From assembly GCF_001305595.1 (NCBI RefSeq), contig NZ_CP012402.1:889001-953000 (forward strand): a stretch of 64,000 nucleotides of DNA, read 5' to 3'. Under the pieces are notes generated by a model that searched no databases, was not told the DNA's origin, and saw only the letters and a list, made by a program, of their open reading frames with translations. Numbering within the stretch: the first letter of the stretch is position 1; each line of letters starts with the position of its first letter. Positions 20,686-29,359 of this stretch are shown here, in pieces. This stretch comes from Azospirillum thiophilum. GTDB lineage: Bacteria; Pseudomonadota; Alphaproteobacteria; Azospirillales; Azospirillaceae. The position numbers and the translations under genes are program-made.

Positions 20686-21903
20686 ATGGTTGACTGGCAA
20701 CGCCTGTCGGACGGCGAGCGCACCCTGCTGGAGCGGCTGTTCTGGTCGGGCGGCCTGTCGCGCGGCGAGCTGGCGGCCTCGGTCGATTTCTCCAAGAGCA
20801 AGGCGAACCTCGCGATATCCAGCCTGATCGGGCGCGAGCTGATCGAGGAAGGCGGGGTGCAGCCCTCGTCCGGCGGGCGGCGGCCGGAGGTGCTGCGTCT
20901 CAGCCACCGGATGGGGGTGCTGGCCGGCATCGACATCGGCGCGACCAGCATCGACGTGGCGTTGCTGGCCCCCGACATGACCGTGCTGGATCACCGGTCG
21001 GAGCCGGCCGACGTCCGCGACGGCCCGGCCGCGGTGTTCGCCCGCGTGCGGGCTCTGCTGCGCGACGCGCGGGAGCGCTGCGGCATCGATGCCGCCCGGC
21101 TGCTGGGAATCGGCGTCGGGGTGCCGGGGCCGGTCGCCTTCGACAGCGGCATGCTGGTCAATCCGCCGCTGCTGCCGGGATGGGAGAGCTTCTCGATCCG
21201 CGACTGCCTGGCGCAGGATTATCCGGCACCCGTCTTCGTCGACAACGACGTGAACATCATGGCGCTCGGCACCCATTGGCGCCTGCGCGGCCAATTGCAG
21301 AATTTTCTGGTGATCCGGATCGGCACCGGCATCGGCTGCGGCATCATCTGCCACGGCTCGGTCTATCGCGGGCGGGACGGGTCGGCGGGCGACGTCGGCC
21401 ATATCTGCGTCGATCCGGTCGGCCCGATCTGCCATTGCGGCAATGCCGGCTGCGTCGAGGCGATGGCGGCCGGCCCGGCCATCGCCCGCATGGCGGAGGA
21501 GGCCGCCCGTGCCGGCGAGAGCCCGCGCCTGAAGGAGCTGCTCGACCGCAACGGCCGCCTCACCCCGGTCGATCTCGGCACGGCCAGCCGGGCCGGCGAC
21601 GCCGTGGCCAACGCCATCGTCCAGCAGGCGGGCGGGCTGGTCGGCCGGATGCTGGCGGCGGTGGTGAATTTCTTCAACCCGTCGCACATCTTCATCGGCG
21701 GCGGCGTCGCCCTGATCGGCCCCCTTCTGCTGGCCTCGATCCGGCAGAGCGTCTACCAGCGGTCGCTTGCGCTCTCCACCCGCCATCTCGACATCCAGTT
21801 CGTGCCGGAGATGGAAAGCGCCGGCGTGATCGGGGCGGCGGTGATGGCGGTACAGGAAACCATGCTGGCGGGCGCCGGTGTCAGGCCGCCCGCACCGCGG
21901 TGA
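20686..21903 (+). CDS. ROK family transcriptional regulator (NagC/XylR type)
   Basis: 405 aa. N-terminal winged helix (about residues 1-75, [20 protein letters not shown]) followed by a sugar-kinase-fold ROK domain: phosphate loop [31 protein letters not shown], and the ROK zinc motif [19 protein letters not shown] (His and three Cys). Such regulators usually repress the adjacent sugar operon and release DNA on binding the sugar. The divergent position to the RbsABC-like operon supports that role. ATG 20686 is preferred because upstream residues are Arg/Gly-rich and unlike the family. Its 3' end overlaps the convergent chemoreceptor gene by 23 bp. Confidence 0.88.
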   Translation: MVDWQRLSDGERTLLERLFWSGGLSRGELAASVDFSKSKANLAISSLIGRELIEEGGVQPSSGGRRPEVLRLSHRMGVLAGIDIGATSIDVALLAPDMTVLDHRSEPADVRDGPAAVFARVRALLRDARERCGIDAARLLGIGVGVPGPVAFDSGMLVNPPLLPGWESFSIRDCLAQDYPAPVFVDNDVNIMALGTHWRLRGQLQNFLVIRIGTGIGCGIICHGSVYRGRDGSAGDVGHICVDPVGPICHCGNAGCVEAMAAGPAIARMAEEAARAGESPRLKELLDRNGRLTPVDLGTASRAGDAVANAIVQQAGGLVGRMLAAVVNFFNPSHIFIGGGVALIGPLLLASIRQSVYQRSLALSTRHLDIQFVPEMESAGVIGAAVMAVQETMLAGAGVRPPAPR

Positions 21904-23983
21904 TGAAGGACGCGACTTCGCCACGCAGGGTTTCCGCCTCGCGCGCCAGGCTGCTGGCGGCGTCGAGCACCTCGGTCGCGGCGGAGCCGGTCTCCTGCAC
22001 CGCATGGTTGACGCCGACGATGGTGGAGGACACCGCGCTGGTGCCGCGGGCGGCCTCGGTCACGTTGCTGGCGATGTCGCGGGTCGCGGCGCCCTGCTCC
22101 TCGATGGCTGCGGCGATGGCGCCGGTGATGCCGCTGATCCGGTCGATGGTCTGGCCGATGCCCTGGATGGCCTCCTGGGCGCCGCCGGTCGCCTGCTGGA
22201 TCTCCCGCACCTTCGCCTGGATCTCGTCGGTGGCGCGGGCGGTCTGGGCGGCCAGCGCCTTGACCTCGCCGGCGACGACGGCAAAGCCCTTGCCGGCCTC
22301 CCCCGCCCGTGCCGCCTCGATGGTGGCGTTCAGCGCCAGCAGGTTGGTCTGGCCGGCGATGCTGTTGATCATCTCCACCACCTGACCGATCTGGTCGGCG
22401 GCGTCCACCAGGATGCGCATGGTGGCGTCGGTCCGCTCGGCCTGGGCCACCGCCTCGCCCGAGATGCGGGTGGAGGCCGCGACCTGACGGCCGATCTCCA
22501 GGATGGAGGCAGACAGCTCCTCCGTCGCCGAGGCGACGGTCTGCACGTTGGCCGACGCCTGCTCGGAGGCTGCGGCGACGGCGGTCGCCTGTGCGCCCGC
22601 CTGGGCGGCGGTGCCGGACATGGCGTCGGCGGTGCCTTGCATCTGCGTTGCGGCGGACGCGACGGTCTCGACGATGTTCATCGCCTTGGCGTCGAAATCA
22701 TGCATCAGCGTTTCCAGCTGTGCCGCGCGCCGCTCCTTGGCCGCCCGCTCCCGCTCCTGTTCGGCGGCGAGCCGGTCGGCGGTGATCATGCTGTCGCGGA
22801 AGACGGTGACCGCCGCGGCCATGCCGCCGATCTCGTCGCCGCGGCCCAGGCCGGGGATCGCCACCGCCATGTCGCGTTCCGCCAGACGGCGCATTGCCTC
22901 GGTCATGGCGTGGATGGGTCCGCTCACCCGGTATTTGGCGACGACCAGCCCGGCGACGGTCAACACGACGGCGGCGGCCACCAGCAGCCCGGCGATGACG
23001 GCATCGCGCGCGGCACGCGCCGCCTGCGCCTCGGACCGGTCCACCATCAGATCCACCGCAGCCTGTGCGGCATCGACGATGTAGCCCTGGCTGGTCGTGT
23101 CCTGCCGGCGCAACGTTCCGATCTCCACCGGGGAGGGGCGCCCCTCGGCCAGCGCCGCCAGCACCGCCTTGCGCTGCTCGACCAGCGGACCTTCGAAATT
23201 GACCTTCGCCTTCTCCACCGCCTCGCGGATGGCGCCGGGCGTGTCGGGAAAGGCGGCGGATTCGGTCACCAGCGCCCAGGCCTGCACCATGCGGCCCGAC
23301 GCCTCGGACACCGCCAGCGAGTCGGCCGGCGTCCAGGCCTGTCCGGTGGCGACCGCGGTCTGGATGCGGAGAGCCATGCCGCCGGCATTCAGGCGGGTGT
23401 TCCAGGCGGCACGCTTGATCGCCAGAAGGTGATCGACCACCGGATCGGCCAGCTTCAGCGAACCGTCGAGCAGGTCGGTGGCGGCGGTCAGCGCGTCCAG
23501 ATAGGCGACCGGCACCGTCGCCCAGGCCACGGCAGCCGCCGGGTCGCGCATCGCCTTGCGCTGGCGGATCGCGGTGTCCGCCTGCTGGCGGAGGGTGGCC
23601 AGCCGGTCATGGGCGGCGCGCAACGCCCCGGCCGCCGCCGGCAGGCCCGGCAGGGTCAGCCCGTCCAGCTTGGCGGCAATGGCGGCATAGCCGGTTTCCG
23701 CCACCTCCCGGTTGGCGGCGATCTGGCGCAGGTCGCCGTCCCCGGCCGCCTCATCCGCCCCAAGCGCCGGCCCCACCAGCCCCCGTTCCAGCCGGATCGC
23801 CAGCAATGTGCGGAGCAGGTCGCGGCTGGTCTCGCTGAGCGCGGCCACCCGTTGGGCGTTGCGCGTGCGGTCCACCACGTCGATCAATGTGTGGGTGCTG
23901 GTTGCGATCAGCAGCAACCCTAGCGCTGCGACGACCAGTCCAAGGGTGGCGCGGATCGACAGCCGCGAAAGGAGCGTGATCAT
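21881..23983 (-). CDS. Methyl-accepting chemotaxis protein
   Basis: 700-aa inner-membrane chemoreceptor. TM1 at about residues 12-32, a mostly helical periplasmic sensor of about 290 residues, TM2 at about 325-350 ([19 protein letters not shown]), a HAMP domain ([19 protein letters not shown]) and the long cytoplasmic coiled-coil whose tip carries the strongly conserved hairpin [37 protein letters not shown]. It signals through CheA/CheW; no che genes are nearby. No C-terminal CheR-tethering pentapeptide is seen. The ligand is unknown; its neighbour, the sugar ABC operon, is a possible but unproven link. Confidence 0.93.
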   Translation of the reverse strand: MITLLSRLSIRATLGLVVAALGLLLIATSTHTLIDVVDRTRNAQRVAALSETSRDLLRTLLAIRLERGLVGPALGADEAAGDGDLRQIAANREVAETGYAAIAAKLDGLTLPGLPAAAGALRAAHDRLATLRQQADTAIRQRKAMRDPAAAVAWATVPVAYLDALTAATDLLDGSLKLADPVVDHLLAIKRAAWNTRLNAGGMALRIQTAVATGQAWTPADSLAVSEASGRMVQAWALVTESAAFPDTPGAIREAVEKAKVNFEGPLVEQRKAVLAALAEGRPSPVEIGTLRRQDTTSQGYIVDAAQAAVDLMVDRSEAQAARAARDAVIAGLLVAAAVVLTVAGLVVAKYRVSGPIHAMTEAMRRLAERDMAVAIPGLGRGDEIGGMAAAVTVFRDSMITADRLAAEQERERAAKERRAAQLETLMHDFDAKAMNIVETVASAATQMQGTADAMSGTAAQAGAQATAVAAASEQASANVQTVASATEELSASILEIGRQVAASTRISGEAVAQAERTDATMRILVDAADQIGQVVEMINSIAGQTNLLALNATIEAARAGEAGKGFAVVAGEVKALAAQTARATDEIQAKVREIQQATGGAQEAIQGIGQTIDRISGITGAIAAAIEEQGAATRDIASNVTEAARGTSAVSSTIVGVNHAVQETGSAATEVLDAASSLAREAETLRGEVASFITAVRAA

Positions 23984-24481
23984 GGTCGATTCCCGTGTAT
24001 GCGAAGAGGTTGGGGCCGGAGCTTGGGGGGGAGCCGCAGGGGGGCGTTCTCATGGGCGGCCGGGCTCGTCCGGACCGGTCTAGGACCGGCCCGTTGCCTA
24101 GGCTGGGATTTTCCATGAAGCCGAAACGCCGTTCCGGCATATCCCTTGTTGACGCGTTCTGGCGGCAGGCCCTGGCGACAGGATGAATCCCGCCTGCCCC
24201 GGCATTCTCTTTCACTGTTGATATATTAGTATTCTAGCGTAATTCCTGCCGATCAGGCAGAGTGTTTCAAAGGCATGGATCAAAATGCCGCAGCAGATCG
24301 AGGGCATGGCGAAAAGATCTTCGCTAGAACAGTCTGAACAAAGAAATCCTGCGGAAGGATGGCGGTTGCGCCGTAATGATCTGCGGAAGTCTTTGCTTCC
24401 AGCCGCGACCGGGCGCACAGGCGCATATCGGGCCAACTCAGTGTCCAGTCCTGCAGCAGGGAAGGCTTCGCACCGCCCCGC
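23984..24481. other. Intergenic region without a convincing gene
   Basis: 498 bp upstream of the chemoreceptor and downstream of the DUF5666 gene. Codon bias of the small open frames here is poor. A locally AT-rich patch at about 24215-24245 could hold the chemoreceptor promoter, and CTGCC/GGCAG arms at 24246-24260 form a short hairpin. I see no RNA gene or conserved motif. Confidence 0.4.
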
Positions 24482-25894
24482 TCAGCCACCCCGCCCGGAA
24501 CTTCCGCGGCCACCACCCGGCCCGGCCCCCGGTCCGCCACCCGGTCCTCTGCCGGACCGCCCCGGATGTCCGCCATGGAAGCCGCCGCCGCGGCCGAAGC
24601 CGCCTGCACCAATGCCCGGCCCGGTGCGCGGTCCATTCGCCGGCCCTCCGAATGCTCGGCCGGACCGGTCAGACGGCGATGCTGCGGACGGCGCGCTGGC
24701 GGCACGCCCAGGACCGGGAGTGCCGTCCGCGGCATCGCCTTGCGGGGCCGTGCCGTCACGGCCGTCGCCATCGGGTGGAGCCCCCCATCCGGCGCCGGGA
24801 CCGGGGATGCCGAAACCGCGCGGGGTGCGCATGCTCTCGTTCGGAGCTTCCATGCCGGGTGCGTCCATGCCCGGCGGGCCGTCCGAGCGCATGCCCTCGC
24901 GCGCCAGACCGGCGGCACGCGCGGCGGCATCGGCGCCGGGAACCGACCGGTTGCCCATCCGGGGAGCGCCGAAGGCCCGGCTTCGGCCGATGTCGCCGCC
25001 GGACGTCACCACGCTGTCGATCACCATCCGGGCCGGAGCCGTCGTGCCGGCCGATCGTTCGATGCGCGGTCCGTCCGGCGTGGCGGTCTGCCCGGTTTCA
25101 TCGACATAGGTCTCCACCGACAGTGTGTTGACCGTCGTTCCGAACGGGTTGAACGGATCCGGCGCCAGGGCCAGCGCCGATCCTCCCGAAGCGGCGGAGC
25201 CGGCGACCCGCACCAGGCTGCCCACCGCCGGCAGCACGCCATCCAGCGTATGGCCGCGCGCCAGCGTCAGTCCGGCCACGGTCAGGGTCGTGGGGGTGAC
25301 GGCGTCGAGCCGTCCGCGCAGCACCCAGCCCGCGGCGGGATCCCAGGCCTCGACACGGCTGGCGTCGATCACGCCGTCGGGACGGCGCAGGCCGGAGACG
25401 GCGACCCAGCGTCCGGGGCTGAACGCCGTACGCCCCTCCGCGTCGGCGGCGTCGATGCGTTGGCCCATCACCACGCCGCCCGCCGGAACATCCTCGGCGG
25501 GCATGCCGGCGTCCACCCGCTCCACCGGGCCGGCCACCGCGAAGCGCACGTCCAGCGTCCGCGCCGTCAAGCCCGTCGATCCGCCGGCATCGGCCGTCAT
25601 GGCCACGGTATGCCCGATCTGGATATCGGCGGGAGCCGCCGGCCTGCCTTCGATCCGCACCGGTGTGGTCGGCGGCAGATCGACCCGCAGCCCGTTCACC
25701 CAGACGCTGCCGAAGGCGGTGACGGTCCCGACGATCCCCGTCCCGCCGATCCCCCGGTCGGTGACGGCGATGCCGGTGCCGCCGATCCCGCGGTCGGCTG
25801 CCCTGTCGTCCGGCCCGGCATTCCAGGTCGGAGCGCAGCCGGTGGCGACCAGCATCAGCGTGAACAGAAGGGAGCGGGCTGAACGGCGGGTCAC
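24482..25894 (-). CDS. DUF5666 lipoprotein with Gly-rich C-terminus
   Basis: 470 aa of unknown function. A lipoprotein signal ends in the lipobox LVATGC (Cys near residue 20), so it should be anchored in the envelope. The DUF5666 part (about residues 35-260) starts with two copies of DRGIGGTGI and continues with repeated beta-rich OB-like units (VGTVTAFGSVWVNGLRV). The last 170 residues are low-complexity Pro/Gly/Ala/Ser and end in a Gly-Arg-rich tail, which looks disordered. The start overlaps the stop of the DUF6502 gene as ATGA, so the two are translationally coupled, a pairing known from other proteobacteria. Confidence 0.8.
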   Translation of the reverse strand: MTRRSARSLLFTLMLVATGCAPTWNAGPDDRAADRGIGGTGIAVTDRGIGGTGIVGTVTAFGSVWVNGLRVDLPPTTPVRIEGRPAAPADIQIGHTVAMTADAGGSTGLTARTLDVRFAVAGPVERVDAGMPAEDVPAGGVVMGQRIDAADAEGRTAFSPGRWVAVSGLRRPDGVIDASRVEAWDPAAGWVLRGRLDAVTPTTLTVAGLTLARGHTLDGVLPAVGSLVRVAGSAASGGSALALAPDPFNPFGTTVNTLSVETYVDETGQTATPDGPRIERSAGTTAPARMVIDSVVTSGGDIGRSRAFGAPRMGNRSVPGADAAARAAGLAREGMRSDGPPGMDAPGMEAPNESMRTPRGFGIPGPGAGWGAPPDGDGRDGTAPQGDAADGTPGPGRAASAPSAASPSDRSGRAFGGPANGPRTGPGIGAGGFGRGGGFHGGHPGRSGRGPGGGPGAGPGGGRGSSGRGG

Positions 25895-26880
25895 GATGCG
25901 GCCGCCCCCCCTCCGGTGGCGGGATCGCGATCGGGATCCGCGCCGGGACCGGCGGGACCAGTGGGAACGGACGGTGCCTCCCCCTCGTCATAGAGGTACA
26001 GGCCGGCGATGAAGCGGTGGCGCGCGTCGTCGCGGCCGGCATCTCCGTCGGCGAGGTCCGCCGCCATCCGATTGAGCTCGACCAGCATCGCCATGCCCAT
26101 CCGGTCGGCCTCGCCACGCAGCACGGCGATGGACTCGGGGCTCAACCCGTCATAGGCCAGCGCCCGTTCCAGGAAGGGCGGCAGGCCGCCGGCCAGATTG
26201 TGGCCGGATGCCGCAAGGTGGTCGGCGAGATTGCGGCCATAATAATAGGCGAGCTTGTCAAGGTCGCCGCGCGGCACATGCGCCGCCTCGACGAGGTCGA
26301 GCAGCCCGTCCGCCCGCTCCGCCACCAGCCCGGCATGCAGCAGTTCATCCAGCAGGGCGCGGGGACGGATGTCCTTGCTGATGCCGGTGACCAGCGTTTC
26401 AAAGCTGGCCTCCCCTCCGGTCCTGGTGCTGCGGGGCAGAGCACGGGGGCGCCCGTCCGCGTCGCGATAGTCGGAATGCGCCAGCCAGCGGCTCAGCACC
26501 TGCGAACCCAGCGACGGCGCGGCGGCAGCCGCCTCTTCCGCCACAGCCCCGTCCGCCTTGGCGGGAGCGTTGCGGAACTGGCTGACATCCTTGCGGTGGA
26601 CGCCGGTCAGCAGGGTGATGCGGCTGTCGGTCATCTGCTTTCCAGGCAGCGCGAAGGCTCGCTCCGCCACCTCGACATACACCGACTTCAGCAGGTTCGC
26701 CAGCATCGGCCAGGAGATGCCGAATCCGATCAGCGTCCGCACCAGCGGAACCAGCACCCGCCGTACCGCCGTCAGCACCGGCGGCGGCGGCGCGGCGGGT
26801 TGCCCGGGGGGGCCGACCATGCCGGTCCCGGACGCAGCGGTCCCTTTCGGACGGTCAGGATCGGGGCTGCGGGTCGGCAC
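25891..26880 (-). CDS. DUF6502 family protein
   Basis: 329 aa, cytoplasmic, function unknown. The conserved part begins near residue 38 (VRRVLVPLVRTLIGFGISWP) and includes LLKSVYVEVAERAF and TDSRITLLTGVHRKDV, which reads like a helix-turn-helix-type segment, so a DNA-binding role is conceivable. Both termini are Pro/Ala/Gly-rich and probably disordered. GTG 26880 is the frame start, with GGAG about twelve bases upstream; ATG at residue 21 is an alternative. First gene of the two-gene operon with the DUF5666 lipoprotein. Confidence 0.75.
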   Translation of the reverse strand: MPTRSPDPDRPKGTAASGTGMVGPPGQPAAPPPPVLTAVRRVLVPLVRTLIGFGISWPMLANLLKSVYVEVAERAFALPGKQMTDSRITLLTGVHRKDVSQFRNAPAKADGAVAEEAAAAAPSLGSQVLSRWLAHSDYRDADGRPRALPRSTRTGGEASFETLVTGISKDIRPRALLDELLHAGLVAERADGLLDLVEAAHVPRGDLDKLAYYYGRNLADHLAASGHNLAGGLPPFLERALAYDGLSPESIAVLRGEADRMGMAMLVELNRMAADLADGDAGRDDARHRFIAGLYLYDEGEAPSVPTGPAGPGADPDRDPATGGGAAAS

Positions 26881-26993
26881 GCGCCAAACACTCCGGGACT
26901 GCGGGAACGGGACGCCATGCCTGTGGAGCGGGCCCCTTGGCTGACATCACCATAGCGCGGGTCGGCCGAAAGGGAATCACCTTTTCACTTGAT

Positions 26994-27010
26994 GTGGGAA
27001 ATTTTCCCAC
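26994..27010. promoter_or_regulatory. 17-bp inverted repeat GTGGGAAATTTTCCCAC
   Basis: Perfect 8-bp arms around one central base, in the 235-bp gap between the DUF6502 gene (minus) and the following plus-strand membrane gene. It is AT-rich in the centre and sits in a divergent promoter region, so a dimeric repressor site is plausible. The cognate regulator is not known; the DUF6502 protein itself is a candidate. Confidence 0.5.
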
Positions 27011-27115
27011 GCATCATGCCGGACATGGACCATTCGGGGCGGGCAGCCGCCCCTGGACATCCATGATCTCCAGTGGACCCCAGGTTGAGGAGCGGCCTTC
27101 CGGCCGTACTACGGC

Positions 27116-27934
27116 ATGAGCCTGACCTCGAACGACAATCCCTTCCGCCGGGACATCCCCGACGAGGCACCGGATTCGGCAATGCGGTTCACCTCCTCGG
27201 TCCTTCCCTTCCGAATGCGAGCGTCCGCCATGGCGTCGTCCACCGCCCGTCACGCGGCTGCCAACCGCTCCGCCCTGATTCGCAGCTGCCTGTTCGGGGC
27301 GCTGGCGAATCTTCTGGTGGCCGGAAGCGCGCTGTACGCCCGGCCGCTGCAGGATGCCCTGTGGACCGATGCCGGCGACGGCGGTCTGCTGCTTCTGGTC
27401 GCCATCGCGCTGGGGCTGTTCGCCCTGCATGCCCTGCTCGACTTCGCCCGGACGCGGGAACTGGCGCGGCTGGTACCGGCCGGCGGAGCAGCGGCCTGGC
27501 TCGAGCGGATATGGGTGGCGGACGCGGCGTGGGCGCCGGTCCACATCGCGGTGCTGGTTCTGCTGCACCCGCTTCCGGGGGCCTTGGCACTGGCCGGCGT
27601 CGCGGCGGCGGCGGCGATGATCGCGGTCGGCGCCACCGGAGCGCCCGCCTCCCCCGCCGACGGTTCCGCCTTCGGCCGGCAGGGCGGGGCCGGCGGCTTC
27701 GGTTGCGCCGACTCCTTCCTGGCGGGACTGCGCTTCTGCGAGACCGTCTATCAGGTACTGGTCGTCGGGCTGGCCGCGGCGCTGCTGTTGCACGGCACCC
27801 TTCAGCCCGCCCAGTTCGTCGCCGCATCGCTGATCGGCGTCGCCGCGATGCGTGCCGCCACACAGGCCGCCGCCAACTGGCATCGCGGCCGGCAGGTCAC
27901 GGCGGGCCTGATGCCCGCCGCCGGCTCCCTTTAG
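27116..27934 (+). CDS. Orphan membrane protein resembling the transmembrane half of a type I secretion ABC exporter
   Basis: 272 aa with about five hydrophobic segments after a hydrophilic N-terminus of some 60 residues. Stretches line up with the membrane domain of PrtD/HlyB-type exporters: NLLVAGSALYARPLQDALW (family: NLLxLxPxLYMLQVYDRVL), ADAAWAPVHIAVLVLLHPL (FDLPWTPVYLAVLFLLHPL) and HGTLQPAQFVAASLIGVAAM (xGxLTPGAMIAASILLGRAL). No ATPase domain, Walker A or signature follows; the frame ends 13 bp before the convergent transaminase. The long inter-membrane helices are also shortened. It is either a decayed exporter or a membrane domain reused alone. No membrane-fusion partner is nearby. Confidence 0.55.
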   Translation: MSLTSNDNPFRRDIPDEAPDSAMRFTSSVLPFRMRASAMASSTARHAAANRSALIRSCLFGALANLLVAGSALYARPLQDALWTDAGDGGLLLLVAIALGLFALHALLDFARTRELARLVPAGGAAAWLERIWVADAAWAPVHIAVLVLLHPLPGALALAGVAAAAAMIAVGATGAPASPADGSAFGRQGGAGGFGCADSFLAGLRFCETVYQVLVVGLAAALLLHGTLQPAQFVAASLIGVAAMRAATQAAANWHRGRQVTAGLMPAAGSL

Positions 27935-27947
27935 AACCTGGGAAGAT

Positions 27948-29327
27948 TCACAACGTGGCAGCCACCGCCGCCACCGCCTTGACCGTCGCGGAAACCACGA
28001 TGTCCGCTTCCTCCCGCGTCAGGCAGAGCGGCGGGGCGAAGCCCAGGATGTCACCCTGCGGCATGGCGCGGGCAATGACGCCCTGGTCCAGAAGCGCGGC
28101 GGACAGGCGCGGCCCGACCTTGGCGTCGGCGGGGAAGAAGCGGCGATCGTCCCGGTCGGCGACGAACTCCACCGCCGCCAGCATGCCCTCGCCGCGCACC
28201 TCGCCGACCAGCCGGTGGTTCCCCAGCGCATCGGCCAGCGCGGCGCGGAAATAGCCGCCGGTCTCGCTCGCGTTGGTCACCAGATCGAGCGTGTCGATCA
28301 GTTCCAGGTTCGCCACCCCGGCCGCCGCACAGAGCGGGTGCGCCGAATAGGTCCAACCATGGCCGATCGGCCCGAGCTGGTCGGACCCCGTCTCCAGCAC
28401 CTTCCACACCCGATCGCCCACGATCACGCCCGACAGCGGCGCATAGGCGGAGGTCAGGCCCTTGGCGATGGTGATCAGGTCCGGCCTGATGCCGTAATGG
28501 TCTGAGCCGAACGGGCTGCCGAGACGGCCGAACCCGGTCACCACCTCGTCCGCGATCAGCAATATGTCGTACTTGGCGAGCACCGCCTGGATCTTCTCCC
28601 AGTAGCCGGCGGGAGGGGGCACGATGCCGCCGGTGCCCAGGACCGGTTCGCCGATGAAGGCGGCGACGGTATCCGGTCCTTCCGATAGAATCATCTCCTC
28701 CAGCCTGTCGGCGCAGTGCTGGGAGAATTGCTCCTCCGTCATCGAGCGGTCGGGCCGGCGGAAGTAATAGGGCGCCTCGGTGTGCAGCACCGGCGGGCGC
28801 GGCAGGTCGAAGGCCTTGTGGAACAGCTCCAGCCCGGTCAGGCTGCCGGTCATCACGCCAGAGCCATGGTAGCCGCGCCAGCGCGAGATGATCTTCTTCT
28901 TCTCCGGCCGGCCGAGGATGTTGTTGTAATACCAGACCAGCTTGATGTTGGTCTCGTTGGCGTCCGACCCCGACAGGCCGAAATAGACACGCGACATGCC
29001 GGCGGGCGCCCGGTCGATGATCATCCTGGCGAGGGTGATGGACGGCTCGCTGCCATGGCCGACATAGGCATGGTAGTAGGCGAGCTTGGCGGCCTGCTCG
29101 GCGATGGCGTCGGCGATCTCGCGCCGCCCATAGCCGACATTGACGCAGTAGAGGCCGGCGAAGGCGTCCAGGCTGCGCTTGCCGTCACGGTCGGTGATGT
29201 AGACGCCTTCGCCCCCGGTGATGACGCGGGTCGGCGTGTCGCCGCGGGCATGCGCCGCCATGTGGGTCGACGGGTGGAAGAAATGGTCGCGGTCCCAGGC
29301 GGTCAGCTCGTTGGTCAGGTCGGTCAT
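27948..29327 (-). CDS. doeD: Class III PLP aminotransferase of ectoine degradation (DoeD/Atf)
   Basis: 459-aa cytoplasmic transaminase. In ectoine catabolism it converts L-2,4-diaminobutyrate to aspartate-semialdehyde. PLP Lys289 lies in TIAKGLTSAYAPLSG; other class III marks are GLSGSDANET, the WRGYHGSG loop, LIADEVVTGFGR with the PLP-pyridine Asp, and WTYSAHPLCAAA. It is the second gene of a minus-strand pair behind the aldehyde dehydrogenase, separated by 32 bp, on the far side of the Lrp gene from the ehu/eut operon; this is the known asnC-ssd-atf module. ATG 29327 is favoured over 29345 by the family N-terminus. By sequence alone it could be another omega-transaminase; context decides. 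Confidence 0.85.
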   Translation of the reverse strand: MTDLTNELTAWDRDHFFHPSTHMAAHARGDTPTRVITGGEGVYITDRDGKRSLDAFAGLYCVNVGYGRREIADAIAEQAAKLAYYHAYVGHGSEPSITLARMIIDRAPAGMSRVYFGLSGSDANETNIKLVWYYNNILGRPEKKKIISRWRGYHGSGVMTGSLTGLELFHKAFDLPRPPVLHTEAPYYFRRPDRSMTEEQFSQHCADRLEEMILSEGPDTVAAFIGEPVLGTGGIVPPPAGYWEKIQAVLAKYDILLIADEVVTGFGRLGSPFGSDHYGIRPDLITIAKGLTSAYAPLSGVIVGDRVWKVLETGSDQLGPIGHGWTYSAHPLCAAAGVANLELIDTLDLVTNASETGGYFRAALADALGNHRLVGEVRGEGMLAAVEFVADRDDRRFFPADAKVGPRLSAALLDQGVIARAMPQGDILGFAPPLCLTREEADIVVSATVKAVAAVAATL

Positions 29328-29359
29328 GGCGGGTCTTTCCGGCAAAGGGGGATGTCGGT

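Noticed and set aside
24285..25109. Plus-strand Pro-rich frame opposite the DUF5666 tail
   Set aside because: It mirrors the Gly-rich low-complexity tail of the lipoprotein and has no independent domain or start signal.
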